The notes under the pieces are model-generated. The model worked only from the letters and a program-made list of their open reading frames with translations. It was not told the origin of the DNA and did not search any database. Below, piece by piece: positions 46,237-55,479 of a stretch of 57,545 bases of DNA (positions within the stretch are counted from its first letter, which is position 1; each line of letters opens with the position of its first letter). Location of the stretch: positions 1 to 57,545 of the forward strand of contig JAFSHF010000008.1 of NCBI GenBank assembly GCA_017440465.1, given 5' to 3'. This stretch comes from Clostridia bacterium. Its GTDB lineage: Bacteria > Bacillota > Clostridia > Oscillospirales > QAKW01. Made by a program: the position numbers and the translations under genes.

Positions 46237-46893
46237 TTAACCTAAATACTTTACCGTGCGTTCAATGGAGTCCTTGGAATTTTTCCAATCCTCCTTGGCA
46301 TAGCGGTAATCGAATTTTTTGCAGAACCAATCCAGATCTTCTTTCAGCGTTTCCAAATAGGTGCGGTTGCATTGGTTTAAAGCGTCGTTGAAGGCGGCGC
46401 GCTCCTTTTTAGAAAGTGTCTTTTCCGCCATCTCCAGCAAGCGTGCGCTATGGGTCTCGCAGAAATATTCCTGCTCGCCAAAAAGCTTGCGGAAGGCTTC
46501 GTCGGAGGAATAAAGATAGCAGATATTATCCAATACCCGATGCATAAATAGCTTCATCCGCCCGCAAACATAGCAACTTTTACGCGCCTCGCCATAGGCG
46601 GCGCTGTTGCGCTTGATATCCTTTTTAAAAAGGCGGTCTTCCAACTCTTCGATATGCGTCGAGAGCATCAGCGCCATCGGCAATTTATTGCCCGATTGGG
46701 AGAGGATCTCCAAATGCTTTTTGCAAAAGCCCTTGCGGTTGGTCTCCTTGCGGGTATCCGGCTCCATCATCGCCGCACCCAAAATGCGCTCGATCTCTTC
46801 CTCTTCCAAAAGGCTCTGCAAACTGCAAATAGGGCAGCCGCATTTTTTGGAAAAAGCCTCATTGATTTTAATTGAATAAATTTTTTCTGCCAT
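46237..46893 (-). CDS. DUF6062 family protein
   Basis: 218 residues, helical and charged, no membrane segment. Paired cysteines (CGCPIC near 18-23, CYVC near 110) with FCKKHLE and YFCETHS suggest two metal-binding CxxC...CxxxH units. Start at 46893 with GAAAGGAAATTTT upstream; a longer frame would overlap the divergent small gene and lacks a ribosome-binding site. Function unknown. Confidence 0.8.
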   Translation of the reverse strand: MAEKIYSIKINEAFSKKCGCPICSLQSLLEEEEIERILGAAMMEPDTRKETNRKGFCKKHLEILSQSGNKLPMALMLSTHIEELEDRLFKKDIKRNSAAYGEARKSCYVCGRMKLFMHRVLDNICYLYSSDEAFRKLFGEQEYFCETHSARLLEMAEKTLSKKERAAFNDALNQCNRTYLETLKEDLDWFCKKFDYRYAKEDWKNSKDSIERTVKYLG

Positions 46894-46969
46894 AAAATTT
46901 CCTTTCTGTAACCACTTTTTGCCCTGCTTCATAAGATAAAGCAAATAAGCAAAAAGGAGGGAATGCACA

Positions 46970-47062
46970 ATGTGCGGTTGCTTTAACGATCTCTTCGAGA
47001 ACAATGGCTGCTGGATCATCATCATTGCGATTATCCTGCTGTGGTGCTGCTGCAACGATTAA
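46970..47062 (+). CDS. 30-residue Cys-rich membrane microprotein
   Basis: Sequence begins MCGCFNDLFENNGCW, continues with an Ile/Leu helix of about ten residues and ends LWCCCND. AAGGAGG stands about nine bases before the ATG, stronger than for many long genes here. The Cys-flanked single helix resembles small clostridial membrane proteins often found near sporulation or envelope genes. It is divergent from the DUF6062 gene; the stop codon is the start of hairpin copy 3. Function unknown. Confidence 0.7.
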   Translation: MCGCFNDLFENNGCWIIIIAIILLWCCCND

Positions 47063-47154
47063 AAATGGATAAAATGGCGCATCTTCCGATTTTTCGGTCT
47101 CGACGTATCGACATACGCCGTCGCCCGAAGAAATCGAAAGAACGCATCCATTTT
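47062..47154. repeat. long hairpin element, copy 3
   Basis: Outer arms AAAATGGAT / ATCCATTTT are perfect; inner arms CTTCCGATTTTTCGG / CCGAAGAAATCGAAAG nearly so; tip CGTATCGACATACG at 47104-47117, identical to copy 1. Confidence 0.85.
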
Positions 47155-47174
47155 CTCTCATTTTTAACAAAAAC

Positions 47175-47227
47175 GGCAAAACGGGTTTGATTCCCCCTTT
47201 TTGCCAGCGATGTATCGACATCAAACC
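47175..47227. repeat. related element, copy 4 (pseudoknot-capable)
   Basis: Shares ATGTATCGACAT with the other tips (47210-47221). GGCAAAA (47175-47181) can pair with TTTTGCC (47199-47205), and GGTTTGAT (47184-47191) with ATCAAACC (47220-47227), an interleaved order that permits an H-type pseudoknot. Confidence 0.55.
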
Positions 47228-47232
47228 TTGTG

Positions 47233-47266
47233 TAAAAAAAGTTCCCCCTTGCCCTTGGCAAGGGGG
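47233..47266 (-). terminator. terminator just downstream of a minus-strand promoter
   Basis: Perfect 10-bp stem CCCCCTTGCC / GGCAAGGGGG, followed on the minus strand by AACTTTTTTT. It starts about ten bases after the predicted +1 of the promoter at 47283-47311. Confidence 0.8.
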
Positions 47267-47282
47267 CTTTCCATTACTCTCT

Positions 47283-47311
47283 ATTATACTATATGGAAGG
47301 AAATTGGTCAA
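47283..47311 (-). promoter_or_regulatory. strong minus-strand promoter without an adjacent gene
   Basis: TTGACC (47306-47311), 17 bp, TATAAT (47283-47288). The next minus-strand gene (DUF6062) begins 390 bp away, beyond a terminator and two hairpin elements. Confidence 0.75.
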
Positions 47312-47316
47312 TATAA

Positions 47317-47357
47317 AATCAACCGCCACCCCAAATCATTTGGGGTGGCGGTTGATT
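47317..47357 (-). terminator. terminator of parE-parC
   Basis: 20-bp perfect inverted repeat with a one-base centre (arms start AATCAACCGCCACC), then TTTT on the minus strand. Begins two bases after the parC stop. Confidence 0.9.
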
Positions 47358-47359
47358 CT

Positions 47360-49576
47360 TTAATCTTCAAAGAGAGTTACTTGATCGCTGGGCAGGTCGG
47401 CCTGGCGCAGCAGGTGACCGACCGCAGGGATATTTTTGGTGCGGTAGTAGGAAAGGTTGGTTAGTCCCACTTCCGCCACTGTTTTGGCATCCACCAAGGT
47501 ATGCTTGGCTTTTTGGGTCATTACCTTGACGCCCTGGGTGGATTTGGAGGTCTTGGCGGGGATCAATGCCGAATGGATCACCAAGCCCTTATTATTATCC
47601 GAGATCAGCAGCAGATCCGTCTCTTCTTGCAGTTGCAGGATCGCCGCCAGCGGTGCTTTATCGCTATAGGCGTTGATGAGGCGGCGGCGGTTGCTTACGG
47701 TCTTATAGGAAGACAAAGGGACCTTCGCTGCCTTGCCGTTTTCAAAGAAGAAGAGCATATCGCCGCGATAGTCGGCGGTGACTGCCATCGCAACGACGGT
47801 CTCATCCTGCTCCATCTCCAACTTGGCGGGCAGGTAATCGCCCAGCAGGCTGGCCTTGGTATCTTCAAAATCATAGCCCTTGGCTTTATAAGCGTTTTGC
47901 TTGGAGGTGAAGAAGATCAACTCCGCCTTATTGGTGGATTCCACCATCCGCCGCAGGCCGTCGCCGTCCTTATATTTTTGGGCGCTGTTCATCCGCAGGG
48001 ATTGGGGCGTGATCTTTTTGAAATACCCTTCCTTGGAAAGGAAATAGGTGCATTGATAATCTTCGATATGGTCGGTCTCATCAATCACTTCAATCTGATC
48101 TTCATAGACCAGCTCGGTCTTGCGGGGGTAGCCGTAGACCTTTTTAATTCGCTTGAGATCGTTTTCGATCAAGCGGTAGACTTTGGTGCGGCTCTTTAAG
48201 ATCGCTTCCATTTCGGCAATCTCTTTTTCCAGCTCCGCGATCTCTTCCAACCGATGGAGGATATATTCCTTATTCAGATGGCGCAGCTTGATGTTGGCGA
48301 TATACTCTGCCTGAATCTCATCGATGCCGAAGCCGATCATCAAATTGGGGACAACCTCTTCTTCGTGCTCGGTATCCTTGACGATCTGCACCGCCTTATC
48401 GATATCCAGCAGGATCTTTTTCAGACCCAGCAGCAGATGTAGTTTTTCCTTGGCCTTATTGAGATTGAAATAGGTGCGGCGTTTGATACATTCGGTACGG
48501 AAGGCGATCCATTCTTCGATCAACTGCTTGACCCCCAGCACCATCGGGGTGCCGCCGATCAACACATTGAAGTTGCAACCGAAGGAATCTTCCAGCGGGG
48601 TCATCTTAAAGAGTTTTGCCATCAGCTTTTCGGGGTCGGTGCCGCGCTTCATTTCGATGGAGATACGCATACCGGTCTTATCCGACATATCCTTCACATC
48701 GTTCAGCTCGCGGATCTTGCCACCTTTATAAAGTTCGATGATCTTATCGATGATGGCTTCCACGGTGGTGGTATAGGGGATCTCGGTAATGGTGATGAGA
48801 TTACCCTTGGGCTCCACCTCGTATTTAGCGCGGACGCGGATAGAGCCGCGGCCGGTTTCATACACCTCTTTGATCTGGCTTTGATTGACCAGCAGGCGGC
48901 CGCCGGTGGAAAAATCGGGGCCGGGCATCGTCAGTTCGATGGGATGGTCGGAGTTTTCCATCAAAGCGATGACGGTGTCGCAGACTTCGCTTAGGTTAAA
49001 GGAGCAGATGTTGGATGCCATACCCACCGCGATACCTTGGTTGGGGGTGGTGAGAATGGTGGGGAAGGAGACCGGCAGCAGGGTCGGCTCGGTGGTGGAG
49101 TTATCGTAGTTGGGGACAAAATCCACCGTATCCTTATCAATATCATCAAACATCTCTTTGCAGATGGGGGCAAGCTTGGCCTCGGTATAGCGGGAGGCGG
49201 CATACGCCATATCGCGGGAATAGACCTTACCGAAGTTGCCCTTGGACTCCACAAAGGGGAGCGGCAGCGCTTCGTTGCCGCGGGAGAGGCGGACCATCGT
49301 TTCATAGATGGCGCTGTCGCCATGGGGATTGAGGGTCATCGTCGCGCCGACGATATTGGCACTTTTGACCAATTCGCCGTGCAACAGGTTTTTCTTATAC
49401 ATCGTATAAAGAAGCTTGCGGTGGGCAGGCTTCAGGCCGTCGATCTCGGGGATGGCGCGGGAGAGGATGACGCTCATGGCGTAGGGCATATAGTTGGTCT
49501 CTAAGGTCTCGACCACGCCCTGGGGGATCGGCTCTTTTTCAATATAAACTTTTTCGGGTTGCTTCTTTTTAGCCAT
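47360..49576 (-). CDS. parC: topoisomerase IV-type subunit A
   Basis: 738 residues. Breakage-reunion domain with the active-site Tyr in ASRYTEAKL (near residue 131) and the quinolone-determining region NPHGDSAIYETMVR with Ser and Glu at the two key sites. No GyrA box is seen and the C-terminal region is short, which points to decatenating topoisomerase IV rather than gyrase. AAGGAGGTGAGC precedes the ATG. It lies 14 bases after the B subunit gene. Confidence 0.9.
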   Translation of the reverse strand: MAKKKQPEKVYIEKEPIPQGVVETLETNYMPYAMSVILSRAIPEIDGLKPAHRKLLYTMYKKNLLHGELVKSANIVGATMTLNPHGDSAIYETMVRLSRGNEALPLPFVESKGNFGKVYSRDMAYAASRYTEAKLAPICKEMFDDIDKDTVDFVPNYDNSTTEPTLLPVSFPTILTTPNQGIAVGMASNICSFNLSEVCDTVIALMENSDHPIELTMPGPDFSTGGRLLVNQSQIKEVYETGRGSIRVRAKYEVEPKGNLITITEIPYTTTVEAIIDKIIELYKGGKIRELNDVKDMSDKTGMRISIEMKRGTDPEKLMAKLFKMTPLEDSFGCNFNVLIGGTPMVLGVKQLIEEWIAFRTECIKRRTYFNLNKAKEKLHLLLGLKKILLDIDKAVQIVKDTEHEEEVVPNLMIGFGIDEIQAEYIANIKLRHLNKEYILHRLEEIAELEKEIAEMEAILKSRTKVYRLIENDLKRIKKVYGYPRKTELVYEDQIEVIDETDHIEDYQCTYFLSKEGYFKKITPQSLRMNSAQKYKDGDGLRRMVESTNKAELIFFTSKQNAYKAKGYDFEDTKASLLGDYLPAKLEMEQDETVVAMAVTADYRGDMLFFFENGKAAKVPLSSYKTVSNRRRLINAYSDKAPLAAILQLQEETDLLLISDNNKGLVIHSALIPAKTSKSTQGVKVMTQKAKHTLVDAKTVAEVGLTNLSYYRTKNIPAVGHLLRQADLPSDQVTLFED

Positions 49577-49590
49577 ACACGCTCACCTCC

Positions 49591-51576
49591 TTAAGATAGA
49601 TCCAAGTCATCCAGATAAAGATGACCGTTGGCCGCAATATAATCTTTGCGCCCTGCCAGGTTATCGCCCAGCAAAATATCAAACATCCGCGCGGTCTCTT
49701 CCGCATCGGAGGGGGTGACCTTGATCAAGCGGCGGGTCTCGGGGTTCATGGTGGTCTGCCACATCATCTCCGGCTCGTTTTCACCCAAACCTTTGCTCCG
49801 CATGATCTTGACCTTATGCCCCTCCAATTTTTGCAGGAGTTCTTCCTTTTCCTTTTCGGTATAGGCAAAATAGGTCTGCTTTTTGGTCTTATCGGTGATC
49901 TCATAGAGGGGAGATTCCGCAATATAAACATAGCCCTTTTCGATCAACGTCGGGGTCAGGCGGTAAAGCATGGTCAGGATCAGGGTGCGGATCTGGAACC
50001 CATCCACATCCGCATCGGTGCAGATGATGACCTTATTCCAGCGCAGGGCGTTGAGATCGAAGCTTTGCAAGCCCTTGGCGGTCTTGCCGCTGATCTCCAC
50101 ACCGCAGCCCAAAACCTTCAAAAGGTCGATAATAACGTCGCTCTTAAAGATCTTGGCATATTCCGCCTTGAGGCAGTTGAGGATCTTACCGCGGACCGGC
50201 ATAATCGCTTGGAAATTACTGTCCCGCCCTTGCTTACAAGAGCCCAGCGCAGAATCACCCTCCACGATATAGATCTCCCGTTTGGAGATATCCTTGGTCT
50301 GGCAATCGACAAATTTCTGCACCCGATTGGCCATATCGATAGAGCCGGAGAGCACCTTTTTGACGTTGATGCGTTCCTTTTCGCTCTTTTCCCGCGCCCG
50401 CTTATTGATCAGGATCTGGTTGGTGATCTTAGCGGCTTCGTTGGGATTTTCGATAAAGTAGATCCGCAGATTTTGCCGCAGGAAGTCGGTGGTACATTCC
50501 TGGATAAATTTATTGGTGATACTCTTTTTGGTCTGGTTTTCGTAGGAAGTAATGGTGGAGAAGCAGTTGGAAACAAAGACCAGGCAATCGGCAATATCCG
50601 CAAAGGTGATCTTACTTTCGCCCTTATTATATTTGCCGTTGTTCTTCAAATAGGCGTCTACCTCCGCCACAAAGGCGATCTTCGCCGCTTTATCGGGGGC
50701 GCCGCCGTGCTCCAAAAAGCTGGAGTTATGATAATATTCGATCAAATTGACGCGGTTGGAGAAGGCAACGCAAGCAGAAAGCTTGACCTTATATTCGGGG
50801 CGATCCTCCCGATCGCGGCCCACCCGCTCATCCTGCCAGAAGACCGGCTGGGAAAGGCTGTCCTCCCCCAAAAGCTCCCGCACATAGTCGGTGATGCCTT
50901 CCTTATAGCAGTATTCTTTGGTCTCAAAGCCTTTTTCGCTCTCGTTTTTAAAGATGAAGGTCAACCCTGCGTTGACCACTGCCTGCTTTTGCAGGATATC
51001 TTCATAATAAGAAGCGTCCACCGCGATATCGGTAAAGACCTCCCGATCGGGCTTCCAGCGGATGACAGTGCCGGTACGCTTGCCCGAAAACTCTTCTTCG
51101 GTCAGCCCGCCGATGTTGAAGCCCTTTTCAAAATGCAGGGTATGCTTCTTGCCGTCGCGATAAACAGCGACGTCCATATATTCGGAGGCAAATTGGGTAG
51201 CGCAGGCGCCAAGGCCGTTGAGACCCAGGGAGTATTCATAGTTCTGACCCTGGTTGGTATTATACTTACCGCCCGCATAAAGCTCGCAGAAGATCAGTTC
51301 CCAGTTGAACCGCTGCTCTCTCTGGTTATAGCCCACCGGCATACCGCGGCCGAAATCTTCCACTTCGACCGATTGGTCTTGATAGCGGGTGACGATGATC
51401 TTATTGCCGTGCCCTTCCCGCGCTTCGTCGATGGAGTTGGAAAGGATCTCGAAAATCGCGTGCTGGCAACCGTCCAACCCATCGGACCCGAAGATAACAC
51501 CCGGACGCAACCGAACCTTATCGGGGCCTTTTAATTGGACGATACTTTCGTCGTTATAATCGTTCTTTCTTGCCAT
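49591..51576 (-). CDS. parE: topoisomerase IV-type subunit B (divergent clade)
   Basis: 661 residues. GHKL ATPase with FEILSNSIDEAREG, GRGMPVGY and GLNGLGA; transducer domain; TOPRIM with EGDSALGSCKQGRDSNFQ and DADVDGFQIRT. The opening (VRLRPGVIFGSDGLDGCQHA) and the Gln in DGFQIRT, where gyrase B has His, mark a divergent GyrB/ParE branch common in Clostridia. The ATG at 51576 has GGAGG five bases upstream; a start at 51603 would add nine residues and lacks one. Acts with the downstream A subunit in chromosome decatenation. Confidence 0.88.
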   Translation of the reverse strand: MARKNDYNDESIVQLKGPDKVRLRPGVIFGSDGLDGCQHAIFEILSNSIDEAREGHGNKIIVTRYQDQSVEVEDFGRGMPVGYNQREQRFNWELIFCELYAGGKYNTNQGQNYEYSLGLNGLGACATQFASEYMDVAVYRDGKKHTLHFEKGFNIGGLTEEEFSGKRTGTVIRWKPDREVFTDIAVDASYYEDILQKQAVVNAGLTFIFKNESEKGFETKEYCYKEGITDYVRELLGEDSLSQPVFWQDERVGRDREDRPEYKVKLSACVAFSNRVNLIEYYHNSSFLEHGGAPDKAAKIAFVAEVDAYLKNNGKYNKGESKITFADIADCLVFVSNCFSTITSYENQTKKSITNKFIQECTTDFLRQNLRIYFIENPNEAAKITNQILINKRAREKSEKERINVKKVLSGSIDMANRVQKFVDCQTKDISKREIYIVEGDSALGSCKQGRDSNFQAIMPVRGKILNCLKAEYAKIFKSDVIIDLLKVLGCGVEISGKTAKGLQSFDLNALRWNKVIICTDADVDGFQIRTLILTMLYRLTPTLIEKGYVYIAESPLYEITDKTKKQTYFAYTEKEKEELLQKLEGHKVKIMRSKGLGENEPEMMWQTTMNPETRRLIKVTPSDAEETARMFDILLGDNLAGRKDYIAANGHLYLDDLDLS

Positions 51577-51612
51577 ATTTTCCTCCGAAACCACATTTTT
51601 CATAACTTTTAT

Positions 51613-51641
51613 ATTATACTAATTTTTAATAGTCTTGTCAA
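51613..51641 (-). promoter_or_regulatory. promoter of parE-parC
   Basis: On the minus strand TTGACA (51636-51641), 17 bp, TATAAT (51613-51618), close to consensus. Confidence 0.88.
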
Positions 51642-51654
51642 ATCAAAAAAAGGC

Positions 51655-51683
51655 TTGCAATCTAATGAAAAAGTATGTATAAT
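51655..51683 (+). promoter_or_regulatory. promoter of guaB
   Basis: TTGCAA (51655-51660), 17 bp, TATAAT (51678-51683), back to back with the parE promoter. Confidence 0.85.
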
Positions 51684-51702
51684 AAATTATTAATAACTAT
51701 AA

Positions 51703-53202
<1,500 letters not shown>

Positions 53203-53227
53203 TTTTTTATAATCACTTGAGGTTTTT

Positions 53228-53512
53228 ATGAAAGACTTGAAACTGATCGACCATCTGGCGGCCCTTTCCCGCCTTTCCTTTGAAGGAGAGGAAAAGGAGC
53301 GGATGGCCAACGATATGGAAAGCATAATGAAATTGATGGATACCATCACCGAAGTGGAGATCTCCGAGGCGGATTATCCCCTCACCGCCGAAGGCGGGAT
53401 GGAGCTGCTGCGGGAGGATGAGATTAAGGCGTCCACACCGGTGGAAGAGATCCTTTCCAACACTAAGGGGAAACTCTATCATTTCATCGCTGTCCAGAAA
53501 CTGATGGATTGA
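53228..53512 (+). CDS. gatC: aspartyl/glutamyl-tRNA(Asn/Gln) amidotransferase subunit C
   Basis: 94 residues, normal for GatC: LAALSRLSFEGEEKERMANDM and LREDEIKASTPVEEIL match the family. It wraps around GatA and GatB as a belt. Thirteen bases before gatA. Confidence 0.9.
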   Translation: MKDLKLIDHLAALSRLSFEGEEKERMANDMESIMKLMDTITEVEISEADYPLTAEGGMELLREDEIKASTPVEEILSNTKGKLYHFIAVQKLMD

Positions 53513-53525
53513 GGAGGCGAAGGAT

Positions 53526-54974
53526 ATGAATCTGCATTTAAAATCGATCAAAGAACTTCGCGGCCTGCTGGACGGCGGCGACATCACCGCCCAGGAACTC
53601 ACCCAATATTATCTGGACCGCATCGAAAAGCTGGATCCCACCATCAAAGCCTATGTAACCGTCAACGAAAAGGCAATGGAGCAGGCGGAAGCCGCCCAAA
53701 AGATGATCGAAGCGGGGGCGGCAGGTCCCTTGACCGGTATTGTTCTCGGAATCAAGGATAATATCTGCACCAAAGGCTTGCGTACCACCTGCTCCTCCAA
53801 AATGCTGGAGGATTTCGTTCCTGCATATAACGCTACCGTGGCAGAGAAATTGGAAAAGGAAGGTGCCATCTTCATCGGTAAATTGAATATGGATGAATTT
53901 GCGATGGGTGCCTCCACCACCACCTCCCATTTCGGCATCACCAAAAACCCCTATGACATCGAGCGCGTTCCCGGCGGGTCCTCCGGCGGCAGTGCCGCGG
54001 CGGTTGCCGCAGGGCTCTGCGTGGCGTCCTTGGGCAGTGATACCGGCGGTTCCATTCGCCAGCCCGCCGCCTTCTGCGGCGTGACCGGCATTAAGCCCAC
54101 CTACGGCCGCGTTTCCCGCTCCGGCTTGGTTGCCTTTGCTTCTTCGCTGGATCAGATCGGCCCCATCGGCAAGAGCGCAAAGGATTGCGCCATCCTGCTG
54201 GATGCCATCTCCGGCGCGGATGAAATGGATATGACCTCCCGCGAGAGCGAATCGGTCGCCGAATTTATGGGTCAGCCGATCGAAGGGACCGTCATCGGTG
54301 TTCCCAAGGAATTCTTTGGCGAAGGTTTGAACCCCGAGATCAAAGCGGCGGTGGAAAATGCCATCAAGGAATTTGAAGCGATGGGCTGCATCATCAAGGA
54401 AGTCTCCATGCCTTCCTTGCCCTATGCCATCCCTGCGTATTATCTGATCTCTTCGGCGGAAGCTTCTTCCAATCTGGCTCGCTACGACGGTGTTCGCTAC
54501 GGGCATTTGAGCAAGGCAGGGGAGACCTTCGATGAACGGCTGGTCGCCACCCGCAACGAAGGCTTCGGCGATGAAGTCAAACGCCGCATTTTGCTGGGCA
54601 CCTATGCCCTTTCCAGCGGCTATTTCGATGCCTACTATAAGAAGGCAAGCCTCTTGCGCCGAAGAATTCGCAAGGAATACGAAGAGATCTTTGCCACCTG
54701 CGATTGCATCATTACTCCCACCACTCCCAATGTTGCATTCAAGATCGGGGAGCACAGCGAAGATCCCACCGCGATGTACCTTGCCGATATCTATACCGTG
54801 ACGGTGAATATTGCGGGTCTGCCCGCGGTCAGCACCCCCTGCGGCTATAATAGCGAGGGGATGCCCATCGGGATGAGCATTGTAGGCAAAGCCTTCGAGG
54901 ACGGAAAAATCTTAAATCTGGCGGATGCCTTTGAGCGGAAGTTTAATTATATTTTAAATGATTTCTGCTTGTAA
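53526..54974 (+). CDS. gatA: aspartyl/glutamyl-tRNA(Asn/Gln) amidotransferase subunit A
   Basis: 482 residues, amidase-signature enzyme that releases ammonia from glutamine. Catalytic Lys in GIKDNI (near 76), GGSSGGSAAAVAAG near 150, and the cis-Ser/Ser nucleophile in SLGSDTGGSIRQPA near 172. AGGAGG precedes the ATG. gatB is not behind it: the next features are the SRP RNA and dnaX, so gatB must be elsewhere if the complex is functional. Confidence 0.95.
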   Translation: MNLHLKSIKELRGLLDGGDITAQELTQYYLDRIEKLDPTIKAYVTVNEKAMEQAEAAQKMIEAGAAGPLTGIVLGIKDNICTKGLRTTCSSKMLEDFVPAYNATVAEKLEKEGAIFIGKLNMDEFAMGASTTTSHFGITKNPYDIERVPGGSSGGSAAAVAAGLCVASLGSDTGGSIRQPAAFCGVTGIKPTYGRVSRSGLVAFASSLDQIGPIGKSAKDCAILLDAISGADEMDMTSRESESVAEFMGQPIEGTVIGVPKEFFGEGLNPEIKAAVENAIKEFEAMGCIIKEVSMPSLPYAIPAYYLISSAEASSNLARYDGVRYGHLSKAGETFDERLVATRNEGFGDEVKRRILLGTYALSSGYFDAYYKKASLLRRRIRKEYEEIFATCDCIITPTTPNVAFKIGEHSEDPTAMYLADIYTVTVNIAGLPAVSTPCGYNSEGMPIGMSIVGKAFEDGKILNLADAFERKFNYILNDFCL

Positions 54975-54997
54975 TCTTATATTAAATATGCTAAACT
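54969..54997 (+). promoter_or_regulatory. promoter of the SRP RNA gene
   Basis: TTGTAA (54969-54974), 17 bp, TAAACT (54992-54997), placing +1 at about 55004-55005, the first base of the RNA's terminal helix. Confidence 0.7.
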
Positions 54998-55004
54998 AAA
55001 TAAT

Positions 55005-55180
55005 GTGAGGGTTGTCTTTATAAGGCAGCACTCCGGATGTTGAAAAAGCGGGCGCGGCGCAATAGGCGTGCCGTGAACCATGTCAGGCGGGGAACCGAGC
55101 AGCATTAAGCGGAGCTTCGTCTATGTGCGCCGAATTCCTGTTTTGAGTCCGTAGGGCTGTCTTATAAAGATCACCCTCAC
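55005..55180 (+). ncRNA. ffs: signal recognition particle RNA (large, Gram-positive type)
   Basis: About 176 nt. The ends pair (GTGAGGG / CCCTCAC) and continue as TTGTCTTTATAAGGCAG against CTGTCTTATAAAGA. The conserved apical domain reads ACCATGTCAGGC, a GGAA tetraloop, then CGAGCAGCATTAAGCGG, the Ffh-binding helix 8. The length implies an Alu-type domain as in Bacillus and Clostridium. ATTTTTATTT follows as terminator. Location just before dnaX-ybaB-recR matches the B. subtilis scr locus. Confidence 0.95.
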
Positions 55181-55192
55181 ATTTTTATTTAT

Positions 55193-55469
55193 TAAGCAAA
55201 CACAAATAATCCGAACCTGCCTAAAATGGCAGAATTTCGGTGCTTTTCGGCTTGGCGTCGTTTGTAGGCGCCAGCCTTACGAAACTCCTTCGCACCAAAA
55301 ATCATCCAAAATTCTGCTCATTTTAGGTCGTAGAATTTTAAGGGAGAGGATTTTTGGTTTTGCAAGGCACAAAACGCAGTCAATACTGTCGTATTGACGA
55401 GTATTTAAACACAGCAAAGGCGAAAATCCTCCCCCTTAAAATCAGGTTGGGATTATTCGTGTTTGCTTA
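55193..55469. repeat. 277-bp three-armed palindromic element
   Basis: 27-bp terminal inverted repeats (55193-55219 and 55443-55469) match at 25 positions and begin TAAGCAAACAC. They enclose two further hairpins: arm A 55221-55243 with 55292-55325, and arm B 55333-55355 with 55422-55443, the latter ending in a perfect tip GTCAATAC-TGTC-GTATTGAC (55379-55398). No coding frame of note. TA at both outer ends would fit a TA target duplication, hence a MITE-like origin. It ends at the dnaX Shine-Dalgarno sequence. Confidence 0.8.
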
Positions 55470-55479
55470 GGAGTATGTA

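Noticed and set aside
49621..51534. A 637-codon open frame antisense to parE
   Set aside because: It mirrors parE codon by codon, has no ribosome-binding site or recognisable domain, and the parE product on the other strand is complete.
55205..55440. A tRNA or coding gene in the gap between ffs and dnaX
   Set aside because: No cloverleaf with a T-loop GTTCRA or a CCA end, and no frame with a ribosome-binding site; the sequence is explained by nested inverted repeats.
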